Positions 31,993 through 44,385 of a stretch of DNA of 64,000 nucleotides are shown here, piece after piece. This stretch comes from Neostapfia colusana (Eukaryota > Streptophyta > Magnoliopsida > Poales > Poaceae). A program made the translations under genes and the position numbers. Location: the NCBI GenBank assembly GCA_030760725.1, contig JASWHV010000011.1:82747765-82811764 (forward strand), in the 5' to 3' direction. How positions within the stretch are numbered: position 1 is the first letter of the stretch; every line of letters begins with the position of its first letter. The notes beneath the pieces are model-generated. The model saw nothing but the letters and a program-made list of their open reading frames with translations. It ran no database searches and was not told the DNA's origin.

Positions 31993-32410
31993 TATGCCAA
32001 GAAAATAGTGCTACCACAAGGTCAAGTATGGGTGCGGCTTAGCTGATTAATTAGGTGTGTTGCTAGCTTGTTATGGACCGTGGATGGCGCGGGAAATGGG
32101 AGTCGAGGAGGACTGCCCTGGGAACTGCATGGCACAAGAGGGGGCCCGTGGGTGAGAGAATGGTGATTCGAGCCTGCCGGTGAAACCTCAGTGAATCCAT
32201 ACATCTAGTAGCTCCTTTGTAAAGGCTATTTTGTGATCTCTTGGACATACACCGACGGTTGTGTATTGGTATAATGGAGGTTCTGCGGTCGCCGACGGGT
32301 AACGAAATCACGAACTTGTGGGTAAAGTGGTGTCACCTCTGCAGAGTGTAAAACTATCATCATAGCTGTACTTTCGGTCACAAGAACCTGGCCAACTTCC
32401 ATGATTAGAG
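31993..32410 (+). promoter_or_regulatory. Conserved leader block (D 5' copy)
   Basis: Same block as in B and H. CTCTGCAGAG at 32337-32346 is intact; the second hairpin at 32354-32365 has one mismatch (CTATCATCATAG). The 3' copy is at 39422-39840. Confidence 0.65.
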
Positions 32411-33095
32411 GGAAAATTTGGGATGGATATTCAGTATGGTTATGGTATGGTTATTGGAAATGGTTTTAGGACTGTTTTGAATAATAACAATGAGTTTGGC
32501 TATGGCTATATGAATATGAGATGGTTATGAATATTTTATGAGCATGAGATGAAATTGAGAGAGATTAATGGCTTGATGAGACTTGATAAATGGTGAATTA
32601 TGATAAAAGAATGTTGCTGTTTTACTTCGTCATATTCGGATTCAACTCACCTAGACTTAGTTGCTTTTTTTATCATATTTGTGAAATAAAATTTGCTTGC
32701 TGCAATGAGCCTTTTTATTCCATACCTTGTTGTAAGATACATGTCATACTTTTCCCGCACTTGTTGAGTACGACATGTACTCACCCTTGCATTATCACAT
32801 AAACATCAGCAACAGGAGAAGAGTACTTCGAGGACCATGTGGAGTACTAGGCGTGCGAACTACCGTCAACATGCCTATGGAGTTGAAGATGGAGCCTGCT
32901 GCTATTTAGTTATTTCCGCTGTCGTTTAGAGACTTCCGCTGTAAGAATAAGTTAGAGATTCATGAGTGAGACAATGAGTCAATGTAACAATGAGTACTTA
33001 AACACTATTTATTCGTGGTTATATTCTAAATTCTATTTGTGGATTACGTGTGTATGTGTGACTTGATTCTGTTTTTGAAACCAAGTGTCACAGAT

Positions 33096-33109
33096 TGGTA
33101 TCAGAGCCA
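33096..33109 (+). other. Element D primer-binding site
   Basis: TGGTATCAGAGCCA, complementary to initiator-Met tRNA, three bases after the LTR. Confidence 0.9.
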
Positions 33110-33356
33110 CGTTGACCATATGACGCAAGCCTAGATAGAATGAACACTCTAAAACATATAGGCACAACCCTCTAAACTGCTATTTTCGAAAATTGTTTGC
33201 TGCTGCTCTTTACTTGTCAATTCAGCCACCGCAAAGTGCTATTTTCAACCCCTCTTTTCTCTTCTTTTGGACAACAACACTTTTGCTTTCTTGCTCCATA
33301 GCTTTTGAAGTTTTGGAGTTATTTTTTCCTTCTCTAAAGGTTCTCATGTCTTATAG

Positions 33357-34330
33357 ATGCCGGTGATTAGGAGCACAACACGCATAAGGACTCGTCCACC
33401 ACCACGTGTGAGTGCACATAACCCCATTGAGGTGTCCGATGGACCATATTGGGAGGAGGTAAAGATGGAACCTCTTGATGAAGATGAAGTCAATAGCTGT
33501 ATACATGAGGAAAAAGATCCGGAAGAGGTGGAACCATTCGAAGATGATATGGAGGATGATCCACAAGAACGGCATTGGTACGCACCTCTGAAGGAGTTTC
33601 ACACGGGCTTACACCCTGTGGAGCCTCATGAAGCTATGTCAGAAAGAGACGAATCCGAAGAGGAGACACACCTTGCTAGACCAATAATGAAGGTGATGAA
33701 TGGTCCAATCGTTCAGTTCAAGAATTTCATTCCGACGGAGCGGAAGGAGGACAGACATCCAGAGAGCTCAAAGAATTTCTGGATTGCTGCAGCTTATACC
33801 CGGAGTATCTCCTCAAGAAGGTCCCTCGTCTCGGACATGAAGAGTGGAAGGCTGATATAACCATCCTATCTAAAGCTAGGGTTGTCACTGGGCACTTCAC
33901 ACCCACATGGAGAGCTACAAGGGCAGAAGCTATCGATGGTGCTGCATGGGAAGCACTCACCGGACTGTGCTACGCCCTTCATGAGCAGCTTGAGGGCACC
34001 ACTTTTGAGCTGCACACGTGTCGAAAGAGGGGTACAAGGGAGATCATTGGACCCCATATAACAACCCTTTTCAACCCACAGGCTGCTGACAAGTCTCAGA
34101 GGTTGATTGTGGAGTTAGGAAACCGCTACGCAAGCGCACAAGAAAAGATCCGTTACCTCTGCAAGAAGCTATATTTGCTGGAGAAACAAGAGGAGACTCG
34201 TGCCAACACGGGAGAAAATGGAGCACCAGCGTCATCTAACCCTACATGGACTGCTGACTCACCATGGAGTGCGCCCATGTATGGACCACCCCCTTCACAC
34301 GGCGAGAACAGCACCGGTTCACATGATTAA
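33357..34330 (+). pseudogene. Element D upstream ORF ('ORF0'), frameshifted
   Basis: Starts MPVIRSTTRIRTRPPP at 33357 and stays open to 33860. The true continuation shifts frame near 33760 and runs to 34330. In that second frame EEWKADITIL, then RAT and WEAL, line up with EEWSSEMRII, RAT and WEAI of H's upstream ORF, and a coiled-coil-like stretch (ASAQEKIRYLCKKLYLLEKQ) and a Pro/Ser tail follow in both. The N-terminal half is very acidic. It lies between primer site and pol, where gag should follow. Function unknown. Conservation of the same layout in H suggests it is a regular component of this element type. Confidence 0.7.
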
Positions 34331-34629
34331 GTTTAGGATTCTCATTGAATAAGCTGTAATCGGAACGTTAGATCGTAGTAGCTTAAATAAAAGTGGTGTG
34401 CTAAATTTTTGTGATGATTGCTTGTGTTTATGTGCTGATGTGAGTTGTGGGACGCTTCAGCGAATGTCCACATCCACATATAGTGGAGAGATGTGAGACG
34501 CTTCGGCACGTGTTCACATCCTCATATAGGCTAAAATTAATAAAAGAAGATACTTAGTTCATACACCTTGATGCATATAGTTGGGAAATTGCTTCTTTCA
34601 AATCTGAATTTTAGATCCTACTAATATAG
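34331..34629 (+). other. Element D junction where gag is missing
   Basis: About 250 bases resemble the DNA behind H's upstream ORF (GTGAGTTGTGG, CCACATCC). Then, at about 34625, the sequence jumps to the late protease region. No gag domain or zinc knuckle is present; H has about 1.3 kb here. Confidence 0.7.
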
Positions 34630-37600
34630 TATGTCCTAAAGTAAGCCTTAAAATAAGGGGTAGACTTTTTGCCAACCTTATCGTCTTGGATTCCCAAGGG
34701 ATTGATATAATACTTGTAATGGACTGGTTAAGCAAGCACAACAGAGTGATTCAATATGCTCAGAGAATCTGGCAGTTGACGAGTAAGCACAGTACTCGTA
34801 TTGAGTTCGAGGCAGCTCAATCTACAACCGAGAAGGCAGGGCTGAACCACATCGAAGAAGTGACATTGGAAAGCATTCCGGTGATTCAATAGTATTCAGA
34901 TGTGTTTCCGGAAGAACTTCCAGGTATGCCACCTGACTGAGACATTGAATTTGCTATTGATTTAGTACCTGGAACTGCACCTATAGCAAACAGGCCGTAT
35001 AGGATGCCCGCTAATGAACTATTGGAGCTCAAGAAGCGAATTCAGGAGCAGCTAGAAAAGGGTTTTATACACCCAAGCTCGTCACCGTGGGAAGCCCCTG
35101 TGCTCTTCGTGGATAAGAAAGATTGGACCCAAAGGATGTGTGTGGACTATAGGTCTCTCAATGAAGTGAAAATTAAGAATAAATACCCACTGCCCCGCAT
35201 AGAGGACTTGTTTGATCAAATGAAAGGTGCCGGAATTTTCTCCAAGATTGATCTTCGGTCGAGATACTTCCAGCTGAAGATTAAACCCTCCGATATACCC
35301 AAGACTGCATTTCGAACACGGTATGATTCGTATGAATATACCGTTATATCTTTTAGGTTAACAAATGCACCCGCATACTTTATGTACCTCATGAATAAGG
35401 TCTTCATGGAGTACTTGGACAAGTTCATCGTAATTTTCATCGATGATATCATGGTGTATTCGAAAAGCGAGGAAGAATATGAAGAACACTTGGGATTGAC
35501 GTTGCAGAAACTGCGAGAGCATCAATTGTATGCCAAATTCAGTAAGTGTCAATTTTGGCTAAAGGAGATATCGTTCCTAGGCCACATCATCTCCGAGGGA
35601 GGAGTATCGGTTGATCCCAGAAAAGTGGGAGACGTTTTAAAGTGTAACCAACCACAGAATGTGAGATATATTCGGAGTTTTCTTGGGATGGCTGGATACT
35701 ACCGCCGGTTCTTCAAGGATTTCCCCAAAATAGCGAAGCCTATGACTGAATTGCTAATGAAGGGAAAAGCATTTCAGTGGACACCAGTGTGTCAAAAAAG
35801 CTTTGAGGAGCTCAAGAAAAGACTAACCACAGTGTCGGTTTTGTTATTTCCGGATGTGAGCAAGAGCTTCGACATATATTGTGACGCATAAAGACAAGGT
35901 CTTGGATGTGTGCTCATGCAAGAAGGACAAATGGTAGCCTATGCGTCGAGACAACTAAAGAAAGACGAGCTGAATTACCCCACACATGACTTGGAACTTG
36001 CAGCCGTGGTACATGACTTGAAGATTTGGAGTCATTATATCCTTGGCCACCGATGTGAGATTTATACGGATCACAAAAGCCTCAAGTATATATTCATGCA
36101 AATGGATCTGAATTTGAGGCAACGTCGATGGTTGAAACTCATCAAGGATTATGATGTCGAAATGAACTATCACCCAAGAAAGGCCAATGTAGTAGCTGAT
36201 GCGTTGAGTCGAAAGGGAGCATGTCACCAACTCACGGTTCGGGAGCTGCCGCCCGAGCTGCGCAAGGAGTTCGAACGGTTACATCTCGGGTTCTTGAACG
36301 AGATGGAAGTGATAGAACTCAACTCCTCACTGGAACAAGAGATAAGATATGGTCAAGCAACGGATGAGGAACAAGGAAAGAATCCGACAAGGCATAGAAA
36401 AGGACTTTAAGGAAGACGAGAAAGGCACACTTTGGTTAGAAAAAAAGATTTGTGTGTCTAACGTAAAGCACATCCGCGACACATATTAAAGGAGGCACAT
36501 GACTCACCTTATTCCATACATCCCGGCTGTACAAAGATGTACAAGGACCTGAACACTTGCTATTGGTGGGATGGTATGAAAAGGGACATAGCCGAATATG
36601 TTGCCTTATGCGATACGTGCCAACGGGTGAAGGCCAAACATCAAAGACCCGCTGGACCATTGCAGCCATTGAAAGTACCCGAGTGGAAATGGGAAGACAT
36701 CATCATGGATTTCATCGTCAGATTGCCATGTACTCAATCAGGTTACGACTCTATTTGGGTTATCGTGGACCGATTGATAAAAACCACCCATTTCCTTCCT
36801 GTTAAAACCAAGTACAATGTTGCACAACTAGCCGAGCTGTATATGGATCAAATCGTGTGTCGCCATGGAGTTCCGAAAATCATAGTTTCAGATCAGGATT
36901 CTCAATTTACCTCTAGATTCTGGAAGAAGCTACATGAAGTCATGGGTACACGACTGAATTTCAGCTCCGTTTATCACCCGTAAACCGACGGGTAAATTGA
37001 GAGGACCAATCAAATTTTGGAAGACATGTTAAGAGCTTGCATCTTGAAACATGGGCGTAGTTGGGATAGGAGCTTGCCGTATGCTGAATTCTCATACAAC
37101 AACAGCTACCAACCCAGCTTCAAAATGTCACCCTTCGAAGTATTGTATGGTAGAAGGTGTAGAACGGCGCTGTTCTGGAATGAGACCGGAGAGAGCCAAG
37201 TGTGTTAGACCTGAAGTGCTGCAAGACGCTGAGAAGCAAGTCCAAACGATACGAGAAAACTTGAAGGCTTCTCAGTCACGACAAAAAGGTTATGCAGCCA
37301 ATAGGCGAAGAAAATTGACCTTCGAAGTAAGAGACTTCGTGTATCTTAAGGTATCACCTATACGAGGCCAACGACGGTTCAACGTCAAGGGCAAATTAGC
37401 ACCTCGCTACATCGGGCTATTCAAGATTTTGGGTAAGCGAGGAGAAGTAGCCGATCAACTAGAGCTGCCAACGCACCTCTCCGATGTACACGACGTGTTT
37501 CACATATCCTAACTCAAGAAGTGCTTAAGAGTACTAGAAGAACAAGTACCGATGGATGAACTCAAGCTTCAAGAGGATCTGACCTACGCGGAGCACCCCG

Positions 37601-37740
37601 TCAAAATTTTGGACGTGAAGAAAAAGGTCACAAGGAACAAAGTGATCCGTTGGTGCAAGGTACAATGGGGCCATCACACGAAAGCCGAAACTACATGAGA
37701 GCGTGAGGAATACCTCAAGACAGAATTCCCTCATCTATTC
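34630..37740 (+). pseudogene. Element D pol remnant: protease end, RT, RNase H, integrase, chromodomain
   Basis: Begins in late protease (DSQGIDIILVMDWL), with the DSGA active site gone. RT is nearly complete (35004-35891 open) with FIDD near 35440. RNase H has SRQLKKDELNYPTHDLELAA and TDHKSLKYI. Integrase covers the zinc region, MDFIVRLPCT and IVSDQDSQFT. A chromodomain ends near 37740. Breaks: TAG 34891, TGA near 34938, TAA 35889, a frameshift near 36360, two Gln-to-TAA changes near 36981-36995, a frameshift near 37203, a stop at about 37510, and Trp-to-TGA at 37696. Domain wording is close to B. The product would be reverse transcriptase/integrase targeted by the chromodomain; dead here. 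Confidence 0.87.
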
Positions 37741-37790
37741 TCTACTCTATCAAATCTCGAGTGCGAGATTCAGTTTAAGGGGGGTAGGTT

Positions 37791-40544
37791 TGTAACACTC
37801 TCAAATTCATTTCCATGCATTGCATATATTTTTCATGTAGAGAAGCGTTATAAAAGAAGTAGAAATGGAGAAAGAACTATAGAAATGGAGAAAGAACCAT
37901 AGAAATGCAGGAAGGAACCATAGAAATGGAGAAAGAACTATAGAAATAGAGAACGAACCACAGAAATGGAGAAAGAACCATAGATATAGAGAAAGGAACC
38001 ACATAAATGGAGAAGGACATATAGAAATGGAGAATGGGGCATAGAAATGGAGAGTGGGACATAGAAATAGAGAGGGGAATGTAGAAATAGAGTAAGTGAC
38101 ATAAAAAAGTGGGGAATGGAAAAAAGATAGCTGAAATGAGCCAATTCTAACTTTCCCAAATTTTCCCCAAATCTCCAAATTTCTCAATTCCCCCTAAAAA
38201 GGGGAATTTTCCCCACATTTGTGAAATTTCCCTCACATTGCTGCCGCACCAAATTAATTGGGGAAAAGTTTGTTAGGATTTAGCTCCAATTGGAGTAGGA
38301 TTCTCCCCCTCCCCCCTTAGAAATAGAACCTCAACCCCCCCTTGGCCGCAGCCCCCTCCCCTCCCCCCCTAGTCGGTGACTTGGAGGCCCTAGCCCCAAA
38401 CTCGCTGAGTTGAACCTCCCCCCCCTCATCGGAGTTCAGTCGCCTGTGAGCCCCACCGACGAGCCCCGCCGTCGAGCCCCGCCGACGAGCCCATTCACGC
38501 CTCGCCAATGCCGGAAAAGAGCCGACAATCTGTCCTGCCCTAATCATCCATAGAAAAACTTCCCACTGCTGCCATTGTTAGAAGGAAGGTCCTGCCACCA
38601 AGGAGGAAGTGAGGTAGGTCTCTATTATCCATCTTACAACGTCGCCACTGTTTCTACGCATCCGTTTTCTTCGTCGCCTTCAAACAGAAACTTTTACGTG
38701 TGGACAGATCGTGTTTTGATCGAATTTTGACGGTGGGATTGATCTAGATCTTGAGTCAAGATCATCACCACGTCCACACTTCATCTCAGCACCCTTGTTC
38801 ATCATAAAACCCCATGAAAAACTATTAAAACATGCAAAAACACATACAAACTGGATTAATAAAACTGCACCATAGGATTTGCATTCATCTACCCCATTGC
38901 ATTTTGAGTAAAGTTTGTGCATGATAATTGATTCCTGTAAATTTTGTATGTGCATGTTCATGAGTAGACGAGCAAGCTCAAGAGGCCATCTACGAGGATC
39001 TACAGCACCAAGGCTTCGAGACGCTCGAACAACAAGAACCATGGGAGCAAGGCAAGTACCCCTTGACCATATTGATCCCATGTTTTGAAACTATTTTGTT
39101 TGCGAAAACGTGTATGCTTGAGTCAACTTGATGGGACACCCTTTTATAAAAGTTTACTAGTTTTGTTAACCATCCTTGTCGCCGGGAAAGTTGATGAGTC
39201 GGGTATGGTCGTTTTTCCTTTTTGCTTCGCTTAATCTACGGGATACGGGAAGCTGAAATAAAACATGTTTATTTACTGCACTCATATGAATAATAGCAAT
39301 GAGAACTTGATTATGTTAATGGGCATGGAATCGGGGAGATCTAGACAAGCTTGGTTCGCGAATGTTGCTGGATGAGATGGTGGTACTTGCCGTAGATCTA
39401 AGGACCGGTTCATGCGAGAATATGCCAGGAAAACAGTGTGCCACCACAAGGCCAAATATGGGTACGGCTTAGCTGACTAATTAGGTGTGTTGCTAGCTTG
39501 TTATGGACCGTGTATGGCGCGGGAAATGAGAGTCGAGAAGGACTGCCCTGGTAACTGAATGGCACAAGAAGGGACCCGTGGGTGGGAGAATGGTGATTCG
39601 AGCCTGCCGGTGAAACCTCAGTGAGTCCATCCATCTAGTAGCCCCTTTGTAAAGGCTATTTTGTGATCTCTTGACCATACACCGACGGTTGTGTATTGGT
39701 ATAATAGAGGTTCTGCAGTCACCGACGGGTGACAAAATCACGAACTTGTTGGTAAAGTTATGCCACCTCTGCAGAGTGTAAAACTATCATGATAGCCGTG
39801 CTTCCGGTCACAAGCACCTGTCCAACTTCCATGATTAGAGGGAAAACTTGGGATGTATATTTGGTATTGTTATGGTATGGTCATTGGGTGGTTTTGGGAC
39901 TGTTTTGAGTCATAACAATGAGTTTGTCTTTGGCTATATGAATATGAGATGGTTATGAATATTTTATGAGCATGAGATGAACTTGAGAAAGATTAATGCT
40001 TGGATGAGACTTGATAAATGGTGAATTATGATAAAAGATTATCTTGTTTTACTTGGTCATATTAGGATTAAACTCACTTAGACTTAGTTGTTTTTTATCA
40101 TGTTTGTGAAATAAAATTTGCTTGCTGCAATGAGTCTTTTTATTTCATACCTTGTTGTAAGCTACATGTCATACTTTTCCCGCACTTGCTGAGTACGACA
40201 TGTACTCACCCTTTCATTATCACATAAACATCAGCAACAGGAGAAGAGTATTTCGAGGACCATGTAGAGTACTAGGCGTGCGAACTACCGTCAACATGCC
40301 TGTGGAGTTGAAGATGGAGCCTGCTGCTATTTAGTTATTTCCGCTGTCGTTTAGAGACTTCCGCTGCAAGAATAAGTTAGAGATTCATGAGTGAGACAAT
40401 GAGTCGATGTAATAAAGCACTTAAACACTATTTATTTGTGGTTATATTCCGAATTCAATTTGTGGATTACGTGTGTATGTGTGATGGACATCCTGGGCAC
40501 ACATATGCATTAACTTGGTTCTATTTTTGGAACCGGGTGTCACA
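37791..40544 (+). repeat. Element D 3' LTR
   Basis: 2754 bp, after the purine tract TTTAAGGGGGGTAGGTT. The TATA box is mutated (TAGAAATA at 38318). The leader block is at 39422-39840, with CTCTGCAGAG at 39767-39776 and hairpin CTATCATGATAG at 39784-39795. Ends GGTGTCACA. Confidence 0.9.
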
Positions 40545-40979
40545 GGACGTGTGTTCCGTCAAGGTTCCGTCCGGTTGCCCAGAACTCTAGTTCATGAGTT
40601 TTCCTGATATGGACCCAGATGGCCATCCACGCATGCAAAACCATCAAGTTGCACCATCTGAATGTGTATTACGTCAAGATCCCGTCCGGCTGCCCGGGAC
40701 CCGAGTTCGTGAGTTTTACCAACTTTCCCGACATTATCGATTTTGACCCAGATGGCCATTCGTGCATGCAAAACCATCAAGCTGCACCGTCAAGACGTGT
40801 ATTCTGTCAAGATTCCGTCTGGCCGCCCAAGACCCGAGTTTGTGTGTTTTACCGACTTTCCCTATTTTGACCCAGATGGCAATCCGATCATGAAAAACTA
40901 TCAAGTTGGACCATCCGGACGTGTATTCCGTAAGGTCCCATCCAGCCTCCCGGGATCCTAGTTCGTGAGTTTTACCGAC
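40545..40979 (+). repeat. Satellite array, segment 3
   Basis: Three to four monomers, CATCA anchor spacings 133 and 124. Joins segment 2 across D and segment 4 across E3. Confidence 0.9.
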
Positions 40980-42077
40980 TGCCGGTACCTGAGATATGGG
41001 GTACCCCCGCGCACAGGGTAAAATACCTAAGGTACTCGCCCTTCTCCGCAGGGAGAGCTCCGAAGGTGCCACGCGTCCGGCGGGGCCGGACCTCCCTCTC
41101 CTCAGAGGAGAGCTCCGGGCCCGCCACGTGGCATACAGAAGCCGGACCTCCCCCTCCGCGGGAGAGAGGTCCGAAGATGCCACGCGTCCAGCGGGGCCGG
41201 ACCTCCCTCTCCGCAGAGGAGAGCTCCGGGCCCGCCACGTGACATACTGAGGCTGGACCTCCCCCTCCGCGGGGAGAGGTCCAAAGGCTCCACGTGCCCC
41301 GCAGGCCGGACCCTTCTCACCTCAGAGAAGGGCTCCGGACCCGCCACGTGTCCAGAAGAACGGTGCTGCCTGCCCCCAAGCGGTAGGCAGCGGGCGTAAA
41401 GGCGCCCCACACCTTGCCCGTACAAGGTATTCAAGGCCCGCGTCTTCCCAAGACGCGGAAACGTGGAGCACGCGTCTGTCAGGTGCCGTTGCACCCAGTC
41501 GCATCACAGACTGGCGCGCGGTGTCAGAACCTGCCAGCCAATAAACGCCGTGACAAGACATCCCATGCCGCCTGCGCCGTCATCAACCACTACGACTAGC
41601 ACGCGGCATGGGCAGGGCGGCAAGATGAAGACTCAGAAGCCTTCGACCAGAGGCAACCACCGGCGTAACTACAGATACGGTAGATAATAGACAATCTTCC
41701 CGGGACCACCTGTCGGGTCCCGGCTTCCCTTGTAAGCCGCCCGAGTCTTGGACTATAAAAGGCTCGGGTAGGCGTCGATAGCAAGGGTTCGCACTTTGCA
41801 ACTCATACGCTAGCCATACACTCTCAAGCTGTAACTCACCCCCAAGCTCAGGCCTCCGGCCCTGAGCAGCAAGCAATACAGCGAGCTCCATAGCTCGCCG
41901 TGGACGTAGGGTTTTACGCTCCGGCGGCCTGAACCACGTAAAACTCGCCGTGTCAAGCTCTCGCTAACTCGTCCATCCGCGCAAGCTTTCCGCTAGGAGA
42001 CTAGCCCCGCCGAAAAAAGAACCTCCGCGGGCTGCCCAGTGCAGGCCCGGGGGAAGTGTCGATCGCACACTTCGACA
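40980..42077 (+). repeat. E3 5' LTR
   Basis: 1098 bp, TATAAAAG at 41754-41761, same GC-rich G-box array (about 41055-41355). One G-box is changed to CACGTGA near 41237. Confidence 0.95.
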
Positions 42078-42079
42078 TT

Positions 42080-42098
42080 TGGCACGCCAGGTAGGGGC
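42080..42098 (+). other. E3 primer-binding site
   Basis: TGGCACGCCAGGTAGGGG. Differs from E1 by one base at a different position from E2. Confidence 0.75.
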
Positions 42099-42133
42099 TT
42101 TTCCCCTAGCGCGACGAGTTTCCGCCGACGAAG

Positions 42134-43873
42134 ATGACCAAGCTTCCTTCAACGGCAAACTCTCCCCCTCCGCGTTCACGGCGAACCGTGACCACTGGGG
42201 AGTACATGTCGACACACTCAGGACGGAGTGTGTCGGCACAAGCGGGCAGCCAGCAGCCGACTCCGGCGACGCCGACTCCGGCTATGCAGGCCCCGACCAG
42301 CGTGAGGTCTTCTGCAGCGCTGAGCGTACACCATGGAGGTGCGCTAGCTGCAGCAAGAGTTCTGTTGCGCAACCCACCTGCGGGGGATGCGCCCCATTCA
42401 GCGACCCAGCAATGGGTCCGCGAGGTGGACCGCCTCGTCGTCGCCGCCGCAAACCCTCGGTTTCGGCGAGGACGACGCCCAGGGCAACCGGCTGTGTCGC
42501 TGACGCGCACACCCACGGTTGACGGGCTAACGGCGGATTCCAGCTCCTCCAGGCTCCTGTCGATGGACCTGCGAAGGGAACTGGAACGGTGCCACTTGGG
42601 GCAGGACGCCCGGGTGTACCTCGAGCGACGCCGAGAAAGGCGTCGCAACCAGGAGGCAGGCGACAGCATGTCGTCGGCCTCGACACAACCAGAAGGGCAG
42701 GTCTTCGCCATGCGAGCCCCGCCACAGGCATATGCCACAACCATATGCGCCGCAAGTAGCGGCCCCGGTCTATGGTGCAGCCTTGCCCATGCCGGGATAC
42801 GCAGCGCCAGGTGCGAACCAAGCGTTCGCAGCGCCTATACCTGCCGCAGCAGGTGCAGGATGTGCGGCCCTTGCACCACACCTTCGCTTCGCAAGGTGGC
42901 CACGCTAGTTCCACCCGCACCTGCCCGAGAAGTACGACGGCAGCGTCAACCCAGCGGAGTTCCTCCAGATCTACTCCACCGCCGTACTTGCCGCAGGAGG
43001 GGACGAGGCTGTCATGGCCAACTACTTCCCCGTCGCCTTGACCGGCCCAGCCCGGTCTTGGCTCATGAATCTACCTCAGGGGTCCATAACCTCCTGGGGT
43101 GAGCTCTGCCGGCAGTTCGTCGCCAACTTCGGCAGCTCCTACACCCGTCCCAGCACGGAGCTCGACCTCCATGCCGTCAAACAACAACCTGGGGAGTCGC
43201 TGCGCTCTTTCATCCAGCGGTTCTCTCAGGTGCGCAACACCATCCCACATATCCAAAGCGCCTCTGTGGTGGTGGCGTTCCGACAGGGTGTCCGGGACGA
43301 GAAAATGCTCGAGAAGCTCGCGACCAGAGAGGTCCGCGACGTCTCGGAGCTCTTCAGCCTGGCGGACAAGTGCGCCAGAGCAGCTGAAGGGCGGAGCTGG
43401 CACGCACTGCCGACCTCCGAGTCAGGAGGGCAGCCCGGGCCCGGTGCTGCTGCCTATGGGGGTGGCAAGAAGACCAAGAACCGGGGGGGGGGGGTGGCAA
43501 GATGAAGTCACCATTCACGGCCCCCGTCGCCGCAGCTGCGACGACCAGTGGAGCTCGGGGGCCACGCCCTGACAAAAGGCAGCGGCAGTCACCGGCCCCA
43601 GACAGTGACCAAGGCGGGCTATGCCCCGTGCATGGCACCTGCAACCATACTGCTGCCGAGTGCTGGGAGATCCAGAGGCTCACAGAGCGCTTCCGCAAAG
43701 GAAGACAGCAGAGGGCTGAAGCACCGCCCTACCCTCAGAGGGATGGCAAACAGAAGGCCGACGCCCCAGTCACCGCTGCCCACCAGGTGGGGTTCCAGGA
43801 GCCTCAGCGTGTCATAAAGACAGTGCATGGCGGTGAGGACTCCAGTTCCGACGGTGACGGGCCTGGGCATTAG
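42134..43873 (+). pseudogene. E3 gag, frameshifted
   Basis: Same start and domains as E1 gag. A 14-bp deletion near 42734 joined two CATATG copies and shifted the frame. A TAG stands near 42906 (CCACGCTAGTTCC against CCACGCAAGTTCC in E1). A run of 12 G at 43483-43494 shifts it again. The gag domain itself is open (43014-43505) and lacks E1's deletion at 5483. Breaks in E1 and E3 are at different sites, so their common ancestor may have had an intact gag. Confidence 0.85.
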
Positions 43874-44044
43874 CCAACTACAGCACGCCTCCGTGCCTCG
43901 GACATACCTCTCGGGAGCCGCCTAAGGTCCGTCAACCCCTTGAAGGCCTTGCCAGAAGGGGAAGACGCCTTAGGTCATCCAAGGTGAGCCCGGGTTCACC
44001 TACCCCTTGAAGGCCTTAGCCAGAAGGGGAGAACTCCCCGGGGG

Positions 44045-44385
44045 CCCCCGAGAGAAGCCGCGCAGGGCCTGATCCAGCGTGAAGATAACAACCTCGACAA
44101 GACTCGGCTTGCAGGGAACACCCCACAACGCACGGTCTCGGCTAATGCTCTAAGCACTACCGCCAAAGAACCAAACGCGACGGGGGCCCGCAAGAGGGCA
44201 ACCTGGTGAAGCGGCACGCTATATTCCAAGAAGGACCCATAAGCTCTCCCCCAGCAGGGAAGGTCCCTTCCGAATTATGAAAGCTGCCGCCCCAGGTACA
44301 CATGCCTTTCAACCGAGAGTGGGATCCATTCCCAAAAAATCCTTGCCATGAAGCAACACTGTAAGTCCTACTTACTGAGCATCGG
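44045..44385 (+). pseudogene. E3 pol scar
   Basis: Same integrase C-terminal remnant as E1 6550-6885, with nearly the same text (GAAGCCGCGCAGGGCCT, AACCTGGTGAAGCGGCA, CTGTAAGTCCTACT). Shows the pol deletion predates the split of E1 and E3. Confidence 0.8.

Larger units (their letters stand above)
30330..33092 (+). repeat. Element D 5' LTR
   Basis: 2763 bp. Contains a 20-21 bp minisatellite (30400-30650), TATAAATA at 30858-30865, a GC-rich 12-bp repeat (about 30975-31095) and the conserved leader block (31993-32410). No genes seen; short frames are repeat artefacts. Confidence 0.9.
30330..40544 (+). mobile_element. Element D, Tekay-like chromovirus lacking gag
   Basis: 10215 bp. LTRs 30330-33092 and 37791-40544, with TGTAACAC..GTGTCACA ends and duplication GGACG (30325-30329, 40545-40549) from the satellite. 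It keeps the upstream ORF and pol with a chromodomain, but gag and most of protease are missing. Numerous stops and visible LTR divergence, including a repeat-number difference, show it is older than H. Confidence 0.9.
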
